A stretch of 64,000 nt of DNA from an uncultured Chthonomonas sp. (GTDB lineage Bacteria > Armatimonadota > Chthonomonadetes > Chthonomonadales > Chthonomonadaceae). Of this stretch, positions 1 to 9,345 are shown one piece after another. The notes beneath the pieces are model-generated. The model worked only from the letters and a program-made list of their open reading frames with translations, was not told the origin of the DNA and searched no databases. The translations under genes were made by a program, and so were the position numbers. Position 1 is the first letter of the stretch. Every line of letters starts with the position of its first letter. The stretch is from NCBI GenBank assembly GCA_903859705.1, contig CAIONQ010000079.1, positions 59,350 to 123,349 on the forward strand, in the 5' to 3' direction.

Positions 1-678
1 TCCATTCAGCAGCAACACCATGAGTTGATCGCTATGTGCAACAGATGCATGGTACGAGCACCATGTAACCACGGTCTTGTTTTCGTCCGGGTTAGGGTAC
101 TTCAGCTGATTCGGCGCATCGGCGGCACCGGTTGTTCCGGTCCAATCCAATGCGTAATGAATTTCGCGCACTCCGGCAACCGCGTTGCCAGTTTTATCGA
201 TCTGGGGCCCTGTATCGTAGCTATCAAAGGTGTAGTACCATGCCGGGCTTGCCCCTGTTAGCGGTACACCTGGTGGATAGACGGCTCCATTGGTTACTGC
301 GGCACGGTTATTGTTAGCGGCATTATCCGGGCACTGGAAGATACTGACATCTTTGTTGTACTTTTGCCCGGTTGCGAATGGCCGATTCAATACGTCACCA
401 GCGCTCAACGGTGTGCCGGAGCCACTGTACAACGTGTTGTTGTTTACATAGGGGTTGCAGAGCAGAATGGGCGGGTACTTCTGGTTATCCAGGAAGTAGA
501 GTTTCAGATCCTGACCAATTTCATGCATCTGCGTGAGGCAGGTTCCCTGCCGGGCAGATTCGCGGGCGCGGTTGAAAGTGGGGAAAAGAATAGCCGCAAG
601 AATAGCTATAATTGCTATAACTACAAGTAGCTCGATGAGTGAGAAGCCAGATCTCGCGGTTATCCTTCTGGTTTTCAT
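1..678 (-). CDS. DUF1559-type prepilin, C-terminus cut by window edge
   Basis: This is the N-terminal part of a type IV pilin-like (type II secretion pseudopilin) protein, likely cleaved and exported by the adjacent pilus machinery. Reading the minus strand gives a short basic leader (MKTRR), then a prepilin signature [20 protein letters not shown], with cleavage expected after the Gly and Glu at mature position 5. The typical RARESARQ segment of DUF1559 proteins follows. Near the left edge the sequence HSDQLMVLLLNG fits the H-X9-DG motif with Asn for Asp. The frame is still open at base 1, so the C-terminus is missing. An in-frame ATG at 693 would add MNQAD; the GGAAGG directly before it is too close, so 678 is preferred. 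It lies 141 bp downstream of the prepilin peptidase gene, and its substrate role there is inference. Confidence 0.85.
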   Translation of the reverse strand, partial: MKTRRITARSGFSLIELLVVIAIIAILAAILFPTFNRARESARQGTCLTQMHEIGQDLKLYFLDNQKYPPILLCNPYVNNNTLYSGSGTPLSAGDVLNRPFATGQKYNKDVSIFQCPDNAANNNRAAVTNGAVYPPGVPLTGASPAWYYTFDSYDTGPQIDKTGNAVAGVREIHYALDWTGTTGAADAPNQLKYPNPDENKTVVTWCSYHASVAHSDQLMVLLLNG

Positions 679-819
679 ATCGGCCTGATTCATCCTTCCA
701 ACGGGCGCGAGCTCGTGAGTTAGCATGCACTAATGCAAGCTTCGAACGCCTGATTTGACTGCCATACGTTCGGTGATGTTCCCACCGGTTTGTGCACCTC
801 GTGTTTGTGACGGATGCGT

Positions 820-1896
820 TTAGCTACCGGGGCTAAGTACCACCTGTTTTGGAAATGCATAGGCGAGGTACATTGCGGTAAACGGCTCACCAACCAGCAT
901 CGCCGCAAGAAACCCTACCACCATGAACGGACCGAATGGGATTGCAGACGGTGCCGGTACCCAGGCATCCTCATCTATGGTTGGCTTGACATCCACACCA
1001 TGACGTGCTGCCAGTTTATCTCGGAAGTAATCCAGGATATCCTCAAACCAGAGAACATACCCAATCCAGCGAAGCTCCATCAGCAAGTTAGATTCTTCTT
1101 CCGGGGTGCTCTCCCCTTCGGATTCAGGCTGAACTTGCGGTACGTTTGCTGATTTTGCCCGTTTCCCACGCAGATAAATCATTGCTGGGCCTACAATTGC
1201 ACCAGATCCACAACATAGAATTGCCCATATTGGGATTAGGCGCAGTACCGACATGCCGACTGGTGTGATGGATACTAGCATGGCGCCCATTGCACGCGCC
1301 AGCAGCACATCCCCCAGCCCCATGGCTTCTTGCCTTTTCCACACCCAGCCAAGAACTCTCACTGAACCGAACACTGCAATACCCGCCGCGCCTCCAAGAA
1401 GCGATGCGGGCAGCCAACCGTACAGCAACGCATGGCCAGGTTCGTGGGTGGCAAATCCATACATATCTCGTGCGAAGGCCACTATGAATGCAAGAATGTT
1501 GAGCTGCGGCGGTATTTCAAACAGCTCCATATCTATGCAGTACATGGGCACCAGCAGTGCTATAAACGCGGTTAGCGCAATGGCATTTGCTGGTTCTTCT
1601 CGAAACCGAAGGTAAACCACAAGAAACAGGATGCCGGTAATTAGCTCTACCCAGAAATACCGTGATGAAATCGGCTTTTTACAGTATCGGCACTTTCTTC
1701 CACAGATGAGGTAACTCAGCAGTGGGAAGAGATCCAGGGCTGAAAGCTGATGTCCACACGAAGGGCAGTAAGACCACTGCGGCTTCGTGAGGGATCCATT
1801 ACGGGGCAGACGCCAGATGACGACGTTCAAGAAGCTGCCGATGCATATGCCCAGCAGGAACGTCGTCACGCTCCAGAACCAGTTTTGTACGGTCAT
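820..1896 (-). CDS. pilD: prepilin peptidase / N-methyltransferase (A24 family)
   Basis: This is an inner-membrane aspartyl protease that cleaves the prepilin leader and, in the family, N-methylates the new N-terminus. The N-terminal GSFLNVVIWRLP segment and paired cysteines (C44/C47 and C69/C72) match the methyltransferase part. The two catalytic aspartates are visible: D122 in YCIDMELFEIP and D196 in the GLGD motif. Several hydrophobic membrane segments are present. At 358 residues it is longer than the usual 250-290, because a hydrophilic Glu-rich stretch (about residues 245-315) sits before the last membrane segment. It lies 78 bp downstream of pilC, in the order pilB-pilT-pilC-pilD-prepilin on the minus strand. 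The family call is secure; the methylation activity is by analogy. Confidence 0.93.
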   Translation of the reverse strand: MTVQNWFWSVTTFLLGICIGSFLNVVIWRLPRNGSLTKPQWSYCPSCGHQLSALDLFPLLSYLICGRKCRYCKKPISSRYFWVELITGILFLVVYLRFREEPANAIALTAFIALLVPMYCIDMELFEIPPQLNILAFIVAFARDMYGFATHEPGHALLYGWLPASLLGGAAGIAVFGSVRVLGWVWKRQEAMGLGDVLLARAMGAMLVSITPVGMSVLRLIPIWAILCCGSGAIVGPAMIYLRGKRAKSANVPQVQPESEGESTPEEESNLLMELRWIGYVLWFEDILDYFRDKLAARHGVDVKPTIDEDAWVPAPSAIPFGPFMVVGFLAAMLVGEPFTAMYLAYAFPKQVVLSPGS

Positions 1897-1974
1897 AAGG
1901 TCGAGACAGACTTCATGGGTGAGTAATTGGGCGGCAGAGCATGTAACTGCAAAGCCGCCCAGTTTCTTCCAGAC

Positions 1975-3231
1975 CTATTCTTTGGTTGCTCCGCCGGATT
2001 TCGTATCGTCGTCATTACCGCCGGAGAGGTTTTGAATAACCTGCAGCAGCGGGGCGAACATTGCGATAACGATAAACCCAACGCAAACACCGAGGAAAAC
2101 GATCATAACGGGTTCGATTGCCGAGGTAAGGGACTGGAGTGTGGACTCCACTTCGCCCTCGTAGAACTCTGCAATTTTGGAGAGCATCTGATCCAGAGCT
2201 CCAGATTCTTCACCGATAGAGATCATGTGAACAACCATGGGCGGGAACATTTTGCTCTTTTCCAGCGGTTCGTTAACGCGGTCTCCTTCTCGAATTCTTG
2301 CTCTGGCGTTCATGATTGCTTCTGCAATGATTTCGTTACCAACGGTACCGGCAACGGTTTCCAACGCTTGAAGAATCGGGACGCCCGATACGAGCAGAGT
2401 AGAGAGAGTTCGCGAGAAGCGCGCCAGGCAGATTTTATGGCCGAGCTTGCCGAATACCGGAACTTTCAGCTTGAGGCGATCGATAACTCGGCGGCCAAGC
2501 TTGGTAGTACCTGCGTATTTGATGCTAACCCAGAGCAGAGCAACGATACCGATACCGATATACCACTTGGTCTTCAAGAAGTCGCTGAAGTCTACGAGCA
2601 TCTGCGTCATCATCGGGAGGTCTTTAACGCCGAGGTCTTTGAAGAGTTCAATAAACTTCGGAACGATAAATGTACAGAGACCGAGAACGATGAGGATAGC
2701 TACAACCACAACGATGGTAGGATAGGTAAGCGCCGCTTTAACCTTGCGGCGAAGTTCCATATCCTTTTCCAGGAAGTGGGAAAGGCGCTGCAGTGATTCT
2801 TCAAGTACACCACCGACTTCGCCTGCTCGGATCAAACCGATAAACAGGTTATTGAAGACTTTTGGGTATTTCTGCATGGATTTTGAAAGCGTTTGGCCGC
2901 TTTCTACTTCCACCTGAATTTCACGCAGGATGCGTTTGAGTTTCGGGTTTTGAGTTTGTTCTCCGAGAACGTCCAGCGAGCGTACAAGGGATACGCCCGC
3001 GTCGATCATGGTAGAGAACTGTCGGCAGAAGATGGAAAGGTCTTTGAGCTTAACGCGCCCAAAGCCAGCCCCGGCGCTTTTCTTCTTACCACCAGCGGCC
3101 TGTTTAAGGTCACTAACGGAGAAGCCCTGCTCCTGAAGGCGTTTCTTTAGTATGTCCTGATTTTCAGCCTCGGAAGTTCCCGTTCTCACGGCTCCGGTGC
3201 TATCGCGTACTGTGTACTGGTATACGGGCAT
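1975..3231 (-). CDS. pilC: type IV pilus inner-membrane platform protein PilC / GspF family
   Basis: This is the polytopic inner-membrane platform that connects the PilB and PilT motors to the growing pilus. The 418 residues match the family length of about 400. Two T2SSF repeats are visible: the first begins near LKDLSIFCRQFSTMIDAGVS and the second near ICLARFSRTLSTLLVSGVPI. Each is followed by a hydrophobic segment, and the C-terminal IEPVMIVFLGVCVGFIVIAM is typical. The N-terminus (MPVYQYTVRDSTG) is the standard cytoplasmic start. GGAGGA lies ahead of the ATG. It is 31 bp downstream of pilT and is presumably co-transcribed with it. Confidence 0.95.
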   Translation of the reverse strand: MPVYQYTVRDSTGAVRTGTSEAENQDILKKRLQEQGFSVSDLKQAAGGKKKSAGAGFGRVKLKDLSIFCRQFSTMIDAGVSLVRSLDVLGEQTQNPKLKRILREIQVEVESGQTLSKSMQKYPKVFNNLFIGLIRAGEVGGVLEESLQRLSHFLEKDMELRRKVKAALTYPTIVVVVAILIVLGLCTFIVPKFIELFKDLGVKDLPMMTQMLVDFSDFLKTKWYIGIGIVALLWVSIKYAGTTKLGRRVIDRLKLKVPVFGKLGHKICLARFSRTLSTLLVSGVPILQALETVAGTVGNEIIAEAIMNARARIREGDRVNEPLEKSKMFPPMVVHMISIGEESGALDQMLSKIAEFYEGEVESTLQSLTSAIEPVMIVFLGVCVGFIVIAMFAPLLQVIQNLSGGNDDDTKSGGATKE

Positions 3232-3262
3232 TTCTGGTTCCTCCAGAACGGAAACGAACTAC

Positions 3263-4543
3263 TTAGCGCTGGTATCCGGGCTGACCGGGTTGCGGCATGG
3301 TTGCCGTCTTGATCATCTTCTCAAGTTCTGGTGGGTTCTGCGCTCGGGTGATGGCCTCTTCGTACGAAATGGTGCCCCGTACATAAAGATCGCGCAGGCT
3401 CTGATCCATGGTTGTCATGCCCATGCTGGCACTTGTCTGGATCATGGATGTGATTTGGTGCGCCTTGGCTTCACGAATCAGGTTACGGATTGCAGGGGAG
3501 GCGCGCATGATTTCAAGGCAGCAAACGCGGCCTGGTTGATTGGCGCGCGGGATTAGCTGCTGGCAGAGAATTGCCTGCAGGTTATTGGAGAGCTGCAATC
3601 GCACCTGTTCCTGCTGACCACCCGGGAACGAGTCTACGATACGTTCAACCGAGGTAGCTGCCGAGTTGGTATGGAGTGTTGCGAAAACAAGGTGGCCGGT
3701 TTCTGCAGCAGAAACTGCCATCTGCATGGTTTCGAGGTCTCGCATTTCACCAACGAGGATTACATCAGGATCTTCTCGGAGGGAGGCGCGTAGTGCGTTT
3801 CGGAACTCCTTGGTATCCTGCCCAACTTCACGTTGGTTGATGATGCTGAACTTGTGGTTGTGCAGGTATTCAATTGGGTCCTCGATGGTGATGATGTGCT
3901 TGCTTTCTTCCGAGTTAATTCGGTTGATCATCGCCGCGAGAGTAGTAGATTTTCCGGATCCTGTAGGGCCTGTAACGAGAACAAGGCCGCGAGGGAGCTT
4001 GGTAAGTTCTTCCAGAATTCCCGGGAGTCCCAGTTGCTGCAGAGTAGGTATCTTCTGCGGGATCTGGCGGAAGGCCATTGCGCAGTTGCCTTTATCGCGG
4101 AATACGTTAACGCGGAAGCGGGCAATGCGTGCGAGCTGGTAGGAGAAGTCGAGTTCAAGATCGGTTTCAAATCGCTGAATCTGATCGTCCGTAAGGATAT
4201 CGTAGATGAGGCGCTGTGTGTGCTGCGGCGACATCTTTTCCCACGGCATTGGTACCAGAGCACCATCGACACGGATGATTGGCGGTATGCCTACTGCGAT
4301 ATGAAGGTCGGAAGAGCCCTTATCAACCATTGCGCGGAGCAGGTCATCGATATGGGCATCGTCCAGCGGAAGCGGTCGGGCCGATGCGGTCGGTACAGCC
4401 TGTGTTGGAACCTGCCCCTGTTGTGCAAGCGGGTTGTAGGCAGTGGGCTGTTGTGGAGCCAGCGGGTTATAGGGCTGATTTCCAGGGGCCGCGCCGGGTA
4501 TGGGCGGTACGCCCGGCGTATTCGGAAACTGGTTATTCGACAT
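3263..4543 (-). CDS. pilT: type IV pilus retraction ATPase PilT
   Basis: This is a hexameric cytoplasmic ATPase that powers pilus depolymerisation and so twitching motility. The Walker A motif GPTGSGKS lies near residues 192-199, the Asp box around ITIEDPIEY, and the Walker B region DPDVILVGEMRD near 258-269. The C-terminal AIRNLIREAKAHQI matches the PilT-specific retraction motif. Length is 426 residues, against about 345 for classical PilT. The extra length is an N-terminal Pro/Asn/Gln-rich tail of about 58 residues containing YNPLA twice, which precedes the normal start (IDDLLRAMVDKGSSDLHI). A GGGGAGAT Shine-Dalgarno precedes the ATG. It sits between pilB and pilC. Confidence 0.95.
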   Translation of the reverse strand: MSNNQFPNTPGVPPIPGAAPGNQPYNPLAPQQPTAYNPLAQQGQVPTQAVPTASARPLPLDDAHIDDLLRAMVDKGSSDLHIAVGIPPIIRVDGALVPMPWEKMSPQHTQRLIYDILTDDQIQRFETDLELDFSYQLARIARFRVNVFRDKGNCAMAFRQIPQKIPTLQQLGLPGILEELTKLPRGLVLVTGPTGSGKSTTLAAMINRINSEESKHIITIEDPIEYLHNHKFSIINQREVGQDTKEFRNALRASLREDPDVILVGEMRDLETMQMAVSAAETGHLVFATLHTNSAATSVERIVDSFPGGQQEQVRLQLSNNLQAILCQQLIPRANQPGRVCCLEIMRASPAIRNLIREAKAHQITSMIQTSASMGMTTMDQSLRDLYVRGTISYEEAITRAQNPPELEKMIKTATMPQPGQPGYQR

Positions 4544-4657
4544 CTAACATCTCCCCATATTAACGGCTTCGCGCCTGCGAGGTGAATATTGTCTCGAGGC
4601 GCGGAGCCCATTTCTTTGACTGCAAATCATAACGCGATAGCAGAGCTGATAGCTGGA

Positions 4658-6445
4658 TCAGTACCCTGCGGTGAAGACAACGCGCATAACCTCTTCAGGA
4701 GTGGTAAGTCCGGCAAGAACTTTCAGCAGGCCATCTTCCCTCAGCTCGTGCATTCCGTTTGCTTTGGCGGCAGCCTTTAGTTCGGTAAGCGGTGAGCGGT
4801 GGACAACCATTTCGGCCATTTCCCCGTTCATTCGCATCAGTTCGTAGAAGCCAATGCGGCCCTTATAGCCTGTATGCCTGCAGATTTCGCAGCCACGGCC
4901 TCGCCACAACTGCACCATCTGCTGCGGATCTTCAATCTCCATACCGAAGCGTTTAAGATCAATTGCGGGCACTTCATAGGCCTCTTTGCAGTTTGAGCAG
5001 ATCTTTCGGCCAAGGCGCTGAGCAACGATACCGACGAGCGTTGCAGCGATAAGGAAGGGTTCAACTCCCATATCAATAAGTCGGATAGTTGCGGATGGAG
5101 CATCGTTGGTATGCAGGGTGGAGAGCACAAGGTGGCCTGTAAGGGCTGATTCAACAGCGATTTCTGCTGTTTCCAGGTCTCTCATTTCTCCAACCATGAT
5201 GATATCCGGGTCCTGCCGTAGGAAGGATCGGAGAGCACTGGAGAATGTGAGGCCAGCTTTCTTGTTAACCTGCACCTGCGTGATACCGCTCAACTGGTAC
5301 TCGCACGGATCTTCAACTGTAACGATGTTCTTTTCGATATCGTTCAGTTTGTTGAGGAGCGAGTACTGGGTGGTGGTTTTACCGGAGCCGGTTGGGCCAG
5401 TGGATAGGAGCATACCGTTCGGCTGTTGAGAAAGTTCTTCTATCTGCATTCGAACTTCATCGGTAAACCCGAGTTTGTTCAAACCGATCATAACGCTTCC
5501 CTTATCGAGAATTCGCATAACGATCTTCTCGCCGTGGAGGTTGGGAAGGCAGGATACTCGAAGGTCGTAATCTTTACCGTCGTACTTAATCGCAATACGT
5601 CCGTCTTGCGGAACGCGGCGTTCTGCGATGTTCATTTCCGACATGATTTTGTAACGTGCGGTAAGCGGCATCTTAATGTAGTTCGGCATGGTCATTGTTT
5701 CATGCAGAACACCATCGATGCGGTACCGGACGCGTACAGCGCGGCGATCTGGTTCGATATGGATATCAGATGCGCGCTCTTTAATTGCTTGCTGGATAAT
5801 GGTGTTTGCGAGGCGGACGATAGGCGCATCTTCCGATGCCTTTACGCCATCATCCACATCTTCGCTATCCGAAACTTCTGCCTTGGCGGAGTACTGTGCC
5901 ATGGCGAGTTTCATTGCAGACTGGGAATCTTCATCCACCAGTTCGTTGCCGCGCATGGGGTTCATACCGCCCTTTGCGGGGGCGCCGGTGCCGGGTGCGG
6001 CACCATCAACCGTGGCGCTGCCGTAGAGCTTACCAATCGCCTCTTCAATATCCAGTGGAGAGGCAAGCACTCCACGGATAGAACAGCGGGATACCAGGCG
6101 GAGGTCGTCGGCGGCAGTGATGTTGTTAGGATCGGCCATTGCGACGTACAGGAACGTGCCGTCTTTTTTCAACGGCAAAACATTGTGCCGTTTGGCCACA
6201 TGCTGAGGCACGATGTTAACCGCGCTGGCTTCCGGCTTATACACCGAAAGATCAACGTAACCAACACCCATCTCATGTGCCTTGGCTTCATAAACATGCT
6301 TCGGATTCAAGCCGAGGTCGACCAGGATTTTAGCCAGGTCGCCTTTTGTAGTGGCCTGTGCTTTCCGGGCTTCCTCGATCTCATTAGCCGAGGCGTAACC
6401 CTTTTCTACCATGTAGTCGCCAAGACTCTTGCGTGCCATTACCAT
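4658..6445 (-). CDS. pilB: type IV pilus assembly ATPase PilB / GspE family
   Basis: This is the extension ATPase that drives pilin polymerisation. The N-terminal GSPII_E_N domain begins MARKSLGDYMVEKG. A low-complexity linker (about residues 145-180) follows, then the ATPase core with Walker A GPTGSGKT near 350-357 and Walker B DPDIIMVGEMRD. A tetra-cysteine zinc site (CSNC and CEIC) lies near the C-terminus. The frame is open further upstream to 6514, but the ATG at 6445 (MVMARKS) has a GGTGGGGG Shine-Dalgarno six bases ahead, giving 595 residues, close to the family length. It heads the pilus gene run, 150 bp after aroE. Confidence 0.95.
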   Translation of the reverse strand: MVMARKSLGDYMVEKGYASANEIEEARKAQATTKGDLAKILVDLGLNPKHVYEAKAHEMGVGYVDLSVYKPEASAVNIVPQHVAKRHNVLPLKKDGTFLYVAMADPNNITAADDLRLVSRCSIRGVLASPLDIEEAIGKLYGSATVDGAAPGTGAPAKGGMNPMRGNELVDEDSQSAMKLAMAQYSAKAEVSDSEDVDDGVKASEDAPIVRLANTIIQQAIKERASDIHIEPDRRAVRVRYRIDGVLHETMTMPNYIKMPLTARYKIMSEMNIAERRVPQDGRIAIKYDGKDYDLRVSCLPNLHGEKIVMRILDKGSVMIGLNKLGFTDEVRMQIEELSQQPNGMLLSTGPTGSGKTTTQYSLLNKLNDIEKNIVTVEDPCEYQLSGITQVQVNKKAGLTFSSALRSFLRQDPDIIMVGEMRDLETAEIAVESALTGHLVLSTLHTNDAPSATIRLIDMGVEPFLIAATLVGIVAQRLGRKICSNCKEAYEVPAIDLKRFGMEIEDPQQMVQLWRGRGCEICRHTGYKGRIGFYELMRMNGEMAEMVVHRSPLTELKAAAKANGMHELREDGLLKVLAGLTTPEEVMRVVFTAGY

Positions 6446-6595
6446 GAGTTTCCCCCACCTCTGCGCTCTCTGCCGACTGGTTCTGACCGGATTTACGCCG
6501 TGAATCAGACGCAAACCCTGCCGGGTAATCGCCCGATTATATCATACGGCACGGAAACACGCAAGCATGGATTCAGCGCCCACCCGAGACTTCGG

Positions 6596-7498
6596 TTAGT
6601 GCAGCCCATCCATTACCGCTTGTTCCATGATGTCTGTGGGAGGCCGAACACCTGTCCAACGTTCGAACGAGGCGGCCCCCTGATAAACGAGCATTTTAAC
6701 GCCGTTCATCACTGTGCATCCGCGCAGTGCCGACTCACGTAGGAGCCGGGTTATTGGCGGATTGTAAACCATATCATATACTATCTGAGACGGCCTCAGA
6801 TGCTCTAATGGCAGGTTGGGCATGCCCTGAATTTCAGGGTGCATTCCCAGGCTTGTAGTGTTAACTATTAGCCCGGAATTTGCTGCCCACTCTGCGAGTG
6901 CAGAGCTATCTTCTGGCTGTAACACTGTTGGCCTGCGGTATCCACAGGCGTCCACGGCGCTGGCGAGGGCCTCTGCCCTGGCAACATTGCGGTTGAGGAT
7001 AGCGGTTAAGGAGCCGCTGCGTGCCAGTTGGAAAACTGCTGATCGGGCCGCTCCGCCCGCGCCCAGTATCAGCACATGTGCATTTTGAAATTGAAACCCG
7101 GCTTCTGTCAGGGGAGCACTAAAGCCATAGCCATCGGTGTTATCACCGATAAGGCCCGCTTCGGTGCAATGAACGGTGTTCACCGCCCCTACTTCCCGCG
7201 CCCTCTCAGTAACCACATCCATGAGCCCTACTGCGGCTTCTTTGTGCGGGATAGTGAGGTTAACCCCAACTATTCCCAAATTCGGTAGAGCACGAAGCGC
7301 CACCTCCAGCGATTCTGGTGCAACTGGAAACGGCACATACACATATGGCAGGCCGAGTGCGGCAAAGGCTGCATTGTGCATAGCCGGAGATCGGCTGTGC
7401 CCAACGGGATGTCCGAATACGCCAACAACGTGCGTTTTGCCCGTTAATGGTGGCGGGCCTGGTATTAAGTTGGAGTGCGTCTGGATTTGAGACGACAT
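6596..7498 (-). CDS. aroE: shikimate dehydrogenase
   Basis: This is the NADPH-dependent enzyme that reduces 3-dehydroshikimate to shikimate in aromatic amino-acid synthesis. The substrate-binding GHPVGHSRSPAMHN motif is complete. The catalytic Lys (K86 in NLTIPHK) and Asp (D122 in GDNTDGYGF) are present. The Rossmann signature LGAGGAARSAVF follows, and the C-terminal half has the NTTSLGMHP and YNPPITRLL motifs. Length is 300 residues, slightly above the usual 270-290 because of an N-terminal lead of about 20. AAGAG stands ahead of the ATG. It lies between yqeG and pilB, an order that suggests one long minus-strand transcription unit from ruvX. Confidence 0.95.
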   Translation of the reverse strand: MSSQIQTHSNLIPGPPPLTGKTHVVGVFGHPVGHSRSPAMHNAAFAALGLPYVYVPFPVAPESLEVALRALPNLGIVGVNLTIPHKEAAVGLMDVVTERAREVGAVNTVHCTEAGLIGDNTDGYGFSAPLTEAGFQFQNAHVLILGAGGAARSAVFQLARSGSLTAILNRNVARAEALASAVDACGYRRPTVLQPEDSSALAEWAANSGLIVNTTSLGMHPEIQGMPNLPLEHLRPSQIVYDMVYNPPITRLLRESALRGCTVMNGVKMLVYQGAASFERWTGVRPPTDIMEQAVMDGLH

Positions 7499-7581
7499 GT
7501 TAACTCTTTATGTTCCGCTGCTGCTGTGGAGATTTCTACACCGCGGGAATCCACCTGAGATTGCCTACGGAATCAGGCGGC

Positions 7582-8154
7582 TTAGAGGTGGCCCTTGCGT
7601 TTGAAGTAGCGCATTAGTACCTTTTCTGGCGGGCGACTTACGTACCGGGTGTAGGCAAATTCATGCTTCTGAAGCGGGGTTACCATAATGGTGTAGATTC
7701 CCACGCGATTACCGCCGAGAATATCCGTAAACATTTGATCGCCAACAATGGCTGTTTCTCTTGCGGTGGTGTGCATCAGTTCCAGGCACTTTTGAAAGCC
7801 CTGCTTGCCGGGTTTTTTTGCCTGCCGCACAAAATGGCATCCCAGGCGGCCTGCAATGCGTTCCGACCTGCGGCTTAGTACCGAGTTAGAGAGGATGCAC
7901 AGTTCCATCTTCTCTTGCTGAAGAGCCTGCAGCCAAACCATGATATCTTCATCAATCTCTTCTTGATGCCATTTTACGAGTGTGTTATCCAGATCCAGGA
8001 TAACTGCACGGATGCCCATTTCTATTAGATGCGGCACAGTAACATCTATTACGCTGGAGACGTTGCGGTGTGGGCAGAAGATGAGCCACCCGGGACGAGC
8101 AGGTAGCGGAGAAGCGATTCCTTTTTCTGACTGGTTTTTATTTGAAGGTTTCAT
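7582..8154 (-). CDS. YqeG-family HAD IIIA-type phosphatase
   Basis: This is a haloacid-dehalogenase phosphatase of the YqeG type; the physiological substrate is unknown. The catalytic DLDNTLVKW motif (nucleophile and acid Asp) is present, as are LSNS (motif II) and a Lys in the KKPGKQGF segment. Motif III is VGDQMFTDILGGNRVG. The 190 residues fit the family (about 170-180 with a longer N-terminus). It sits between mltG and aroE; in many bacteria yqeG neighbours aroE, which supports the call. No strong Shine-Dalgarno is seen before the ATG. The family is secure and the function is open. Confidence 0.88.
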   Translation of the reverse strand: MKPSNKNQSEKGIASPLPARPGWLIFCPHRNVSSVIDVTVPHLIEMGIRAVILDLDNTLVKWHQEEIDEDIMVWLQALQQEKMELCILSNSVLSRRSERIAGRLGCHFVRQAKKPGKQGFQKCLELMHTTARETAIVGDQMFTDILGGNRVGIYTIMVTPLQKHEFAYTRYVSRPPEKVLMRYFKRKGHL

Positions 8155-8197
8155 TTAGGTTAGGCTCTAAAAGCCCGTACGCCGGGCGGATTTGGGG

Positions 8198-9331
8198 CTA
8201 ATCACTGGCAGCAGTACCGGTTCGGGATCGGCGAGGTCGCTGCTTTTCTTCAGACCGTGCCCGAGCTATGGCTGCCTGATGCTGGGCGAAAGTGGTGGAA
8301 AAGATATGTGCACCAGTGGGGCGGGCCACGTAGTACAGATAGTTGTTGGTTTCTGGATGAAGCGCTGCGTTGAGAGATGGAAGCCCGGGGCAGCCAATTG
8401 CCCCAATGGGCAGACCATCATGCAGATAGGTATTATACGGGCTTTCCCGCTTCAGGTCACCATCCATGATACGTGTTTTATGGCTTCTGCCATAGAGCAC
8501 CGTGGCATCGATCTGCAGCTTCATGCTTTTCGATAACCGATTTTCAATTACTCCTGCGATTCGTGGCCTATCTGGATCAATACGCGCCTCTTTCTCTACC
8601 AGCGACGCCTTGATAACCACCGCTTCTAAGCCGCCGCGTGAAGCCTCAATGGCGGACTTATTATCCCGGTAGAACCTTCTGCTGAAGTTGTTCAGCATTG
8701 CCGCAGCCACCTGCATTGGTGTTTGCTTCGGAAGAAAATCGTAGGTATCTGGAAAGAGGTAACCCTCCAGCGAATGCTTTGGAAGGGGGAAATCTACTGG
8801 CAACAACTCGTAGGCATTGGGGTTGGTTACAAAATCTAGAAACTCTTTCGCGTTAACTATGCCCCGTGCTTCCAGGGTTTTTGCAATTTGATCCACGGTA
8901 TATCCTTCTGGGATAGTTACATGAAGCCTATCTGCGGCAGAATCGTTTGGCCCCTGCGCCAAACGTTCTATTACACGCTCCAGGGTTAAATCTCCTGAAA
9001 ACTTGTAATTCCCAGCTTTTAATTCTGATGCCTTGCCCGAAAGGCGAGCGGCCACCGCAAAAGCGACTCCGCTGCGCACCACCCCATTTTCCTGGAGGGT
9101 TTTGCCAACGGAGAGCAGGCCGCTGTGCCCACGGATGCGCAGGCGAATTGGGGAGGCCGGAGTTTGAACCGGGCGCCACTGCGTGTAGATTAAGGCTGCA
9201 AATGCCAGAATGGGCAGACCTACAAACAGGAGTAATCTGCGCCACAGCGTGCGGCGGCGGGCAATCTCCCGGGTTCTGAGGCGGTTTTCCGATCCCTGAT
9301 TATCAGAAGTTTTTCGTTTCTTCACTGCCAA
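8198..9331 (-). CDS. mltG: endolytic murein transglycosylase MltG (YceG family)
   Basis: This membrane-anchored enzyme cleaves nascent peptidoglycan glycan strands and is thought to end their synthesis. A basic N-terminal region is followed by a membrane segment (LLLFVGLPILAFAALIY). The periplasmic YceG domain carries SLEGYLFPDTY, the catalytic-Glu motif SLVEKEAR, the RIAGVIENRL segment and a C-terminal SPYNTYLHDGLPIGAIGCPG. Length is 377 residues, as usual. The start is TTG at 9331, with GGGAT eight bases ahead; a GTG six bases further in is an alternative. It is 14 bp downstream of ruvX, a pairing widely conserved in bacteria. Confidence 0.94.
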   Translation of the reverse strand: MAVKKRKTSDNQGSENRLRTREIARRRTLWRRLLLFVGLPILAFAALIYTQWRPVQTPASPIRLRIRGHSGLLSVGKTLQENGVVRSGVAFAVAARLSGKASELKAGNYKFSGDLTLERVIERLAQGPNDSAADRLHVTIPEGYTVDQIAKTLEARGIVNAKEFLDFVTNPNAYELLPVDFPLPKHSLEGYLFPDTYDFLPKQTPMQVAAAMLNNFSRRFYRDNKSAIEASRGGLEAVVIKASLVEKEARIDPDRPRIAGVIENRLSKSMKLQIDATVLYGRSHKTRIMDGDLKRESPYNTYLHDGLPIGAIGCPGLPSLNAALHPETNNYLYYVARPTGAHIFSTTFAQHQAAIARARSEEKQRPRRSRTGTAASD

Positions 9332-9345
9332 GAAGTGTTATCCCA

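Noticed and set aside
1927..2796. Long open frame on the plus strand opposite pilC (289 codons).
   Set aside because: It is fully antisense to a clear pilC gene, has no recognisable domain and looks like a codon-composition shadow.
5426..6742. Long open frame on the plus strand opposite pilB (438 codons).
   Set aside because: It mirrors pilB on the other strand, is rich in His/Cys in the manner of shadow frames, and has no family match by eye.
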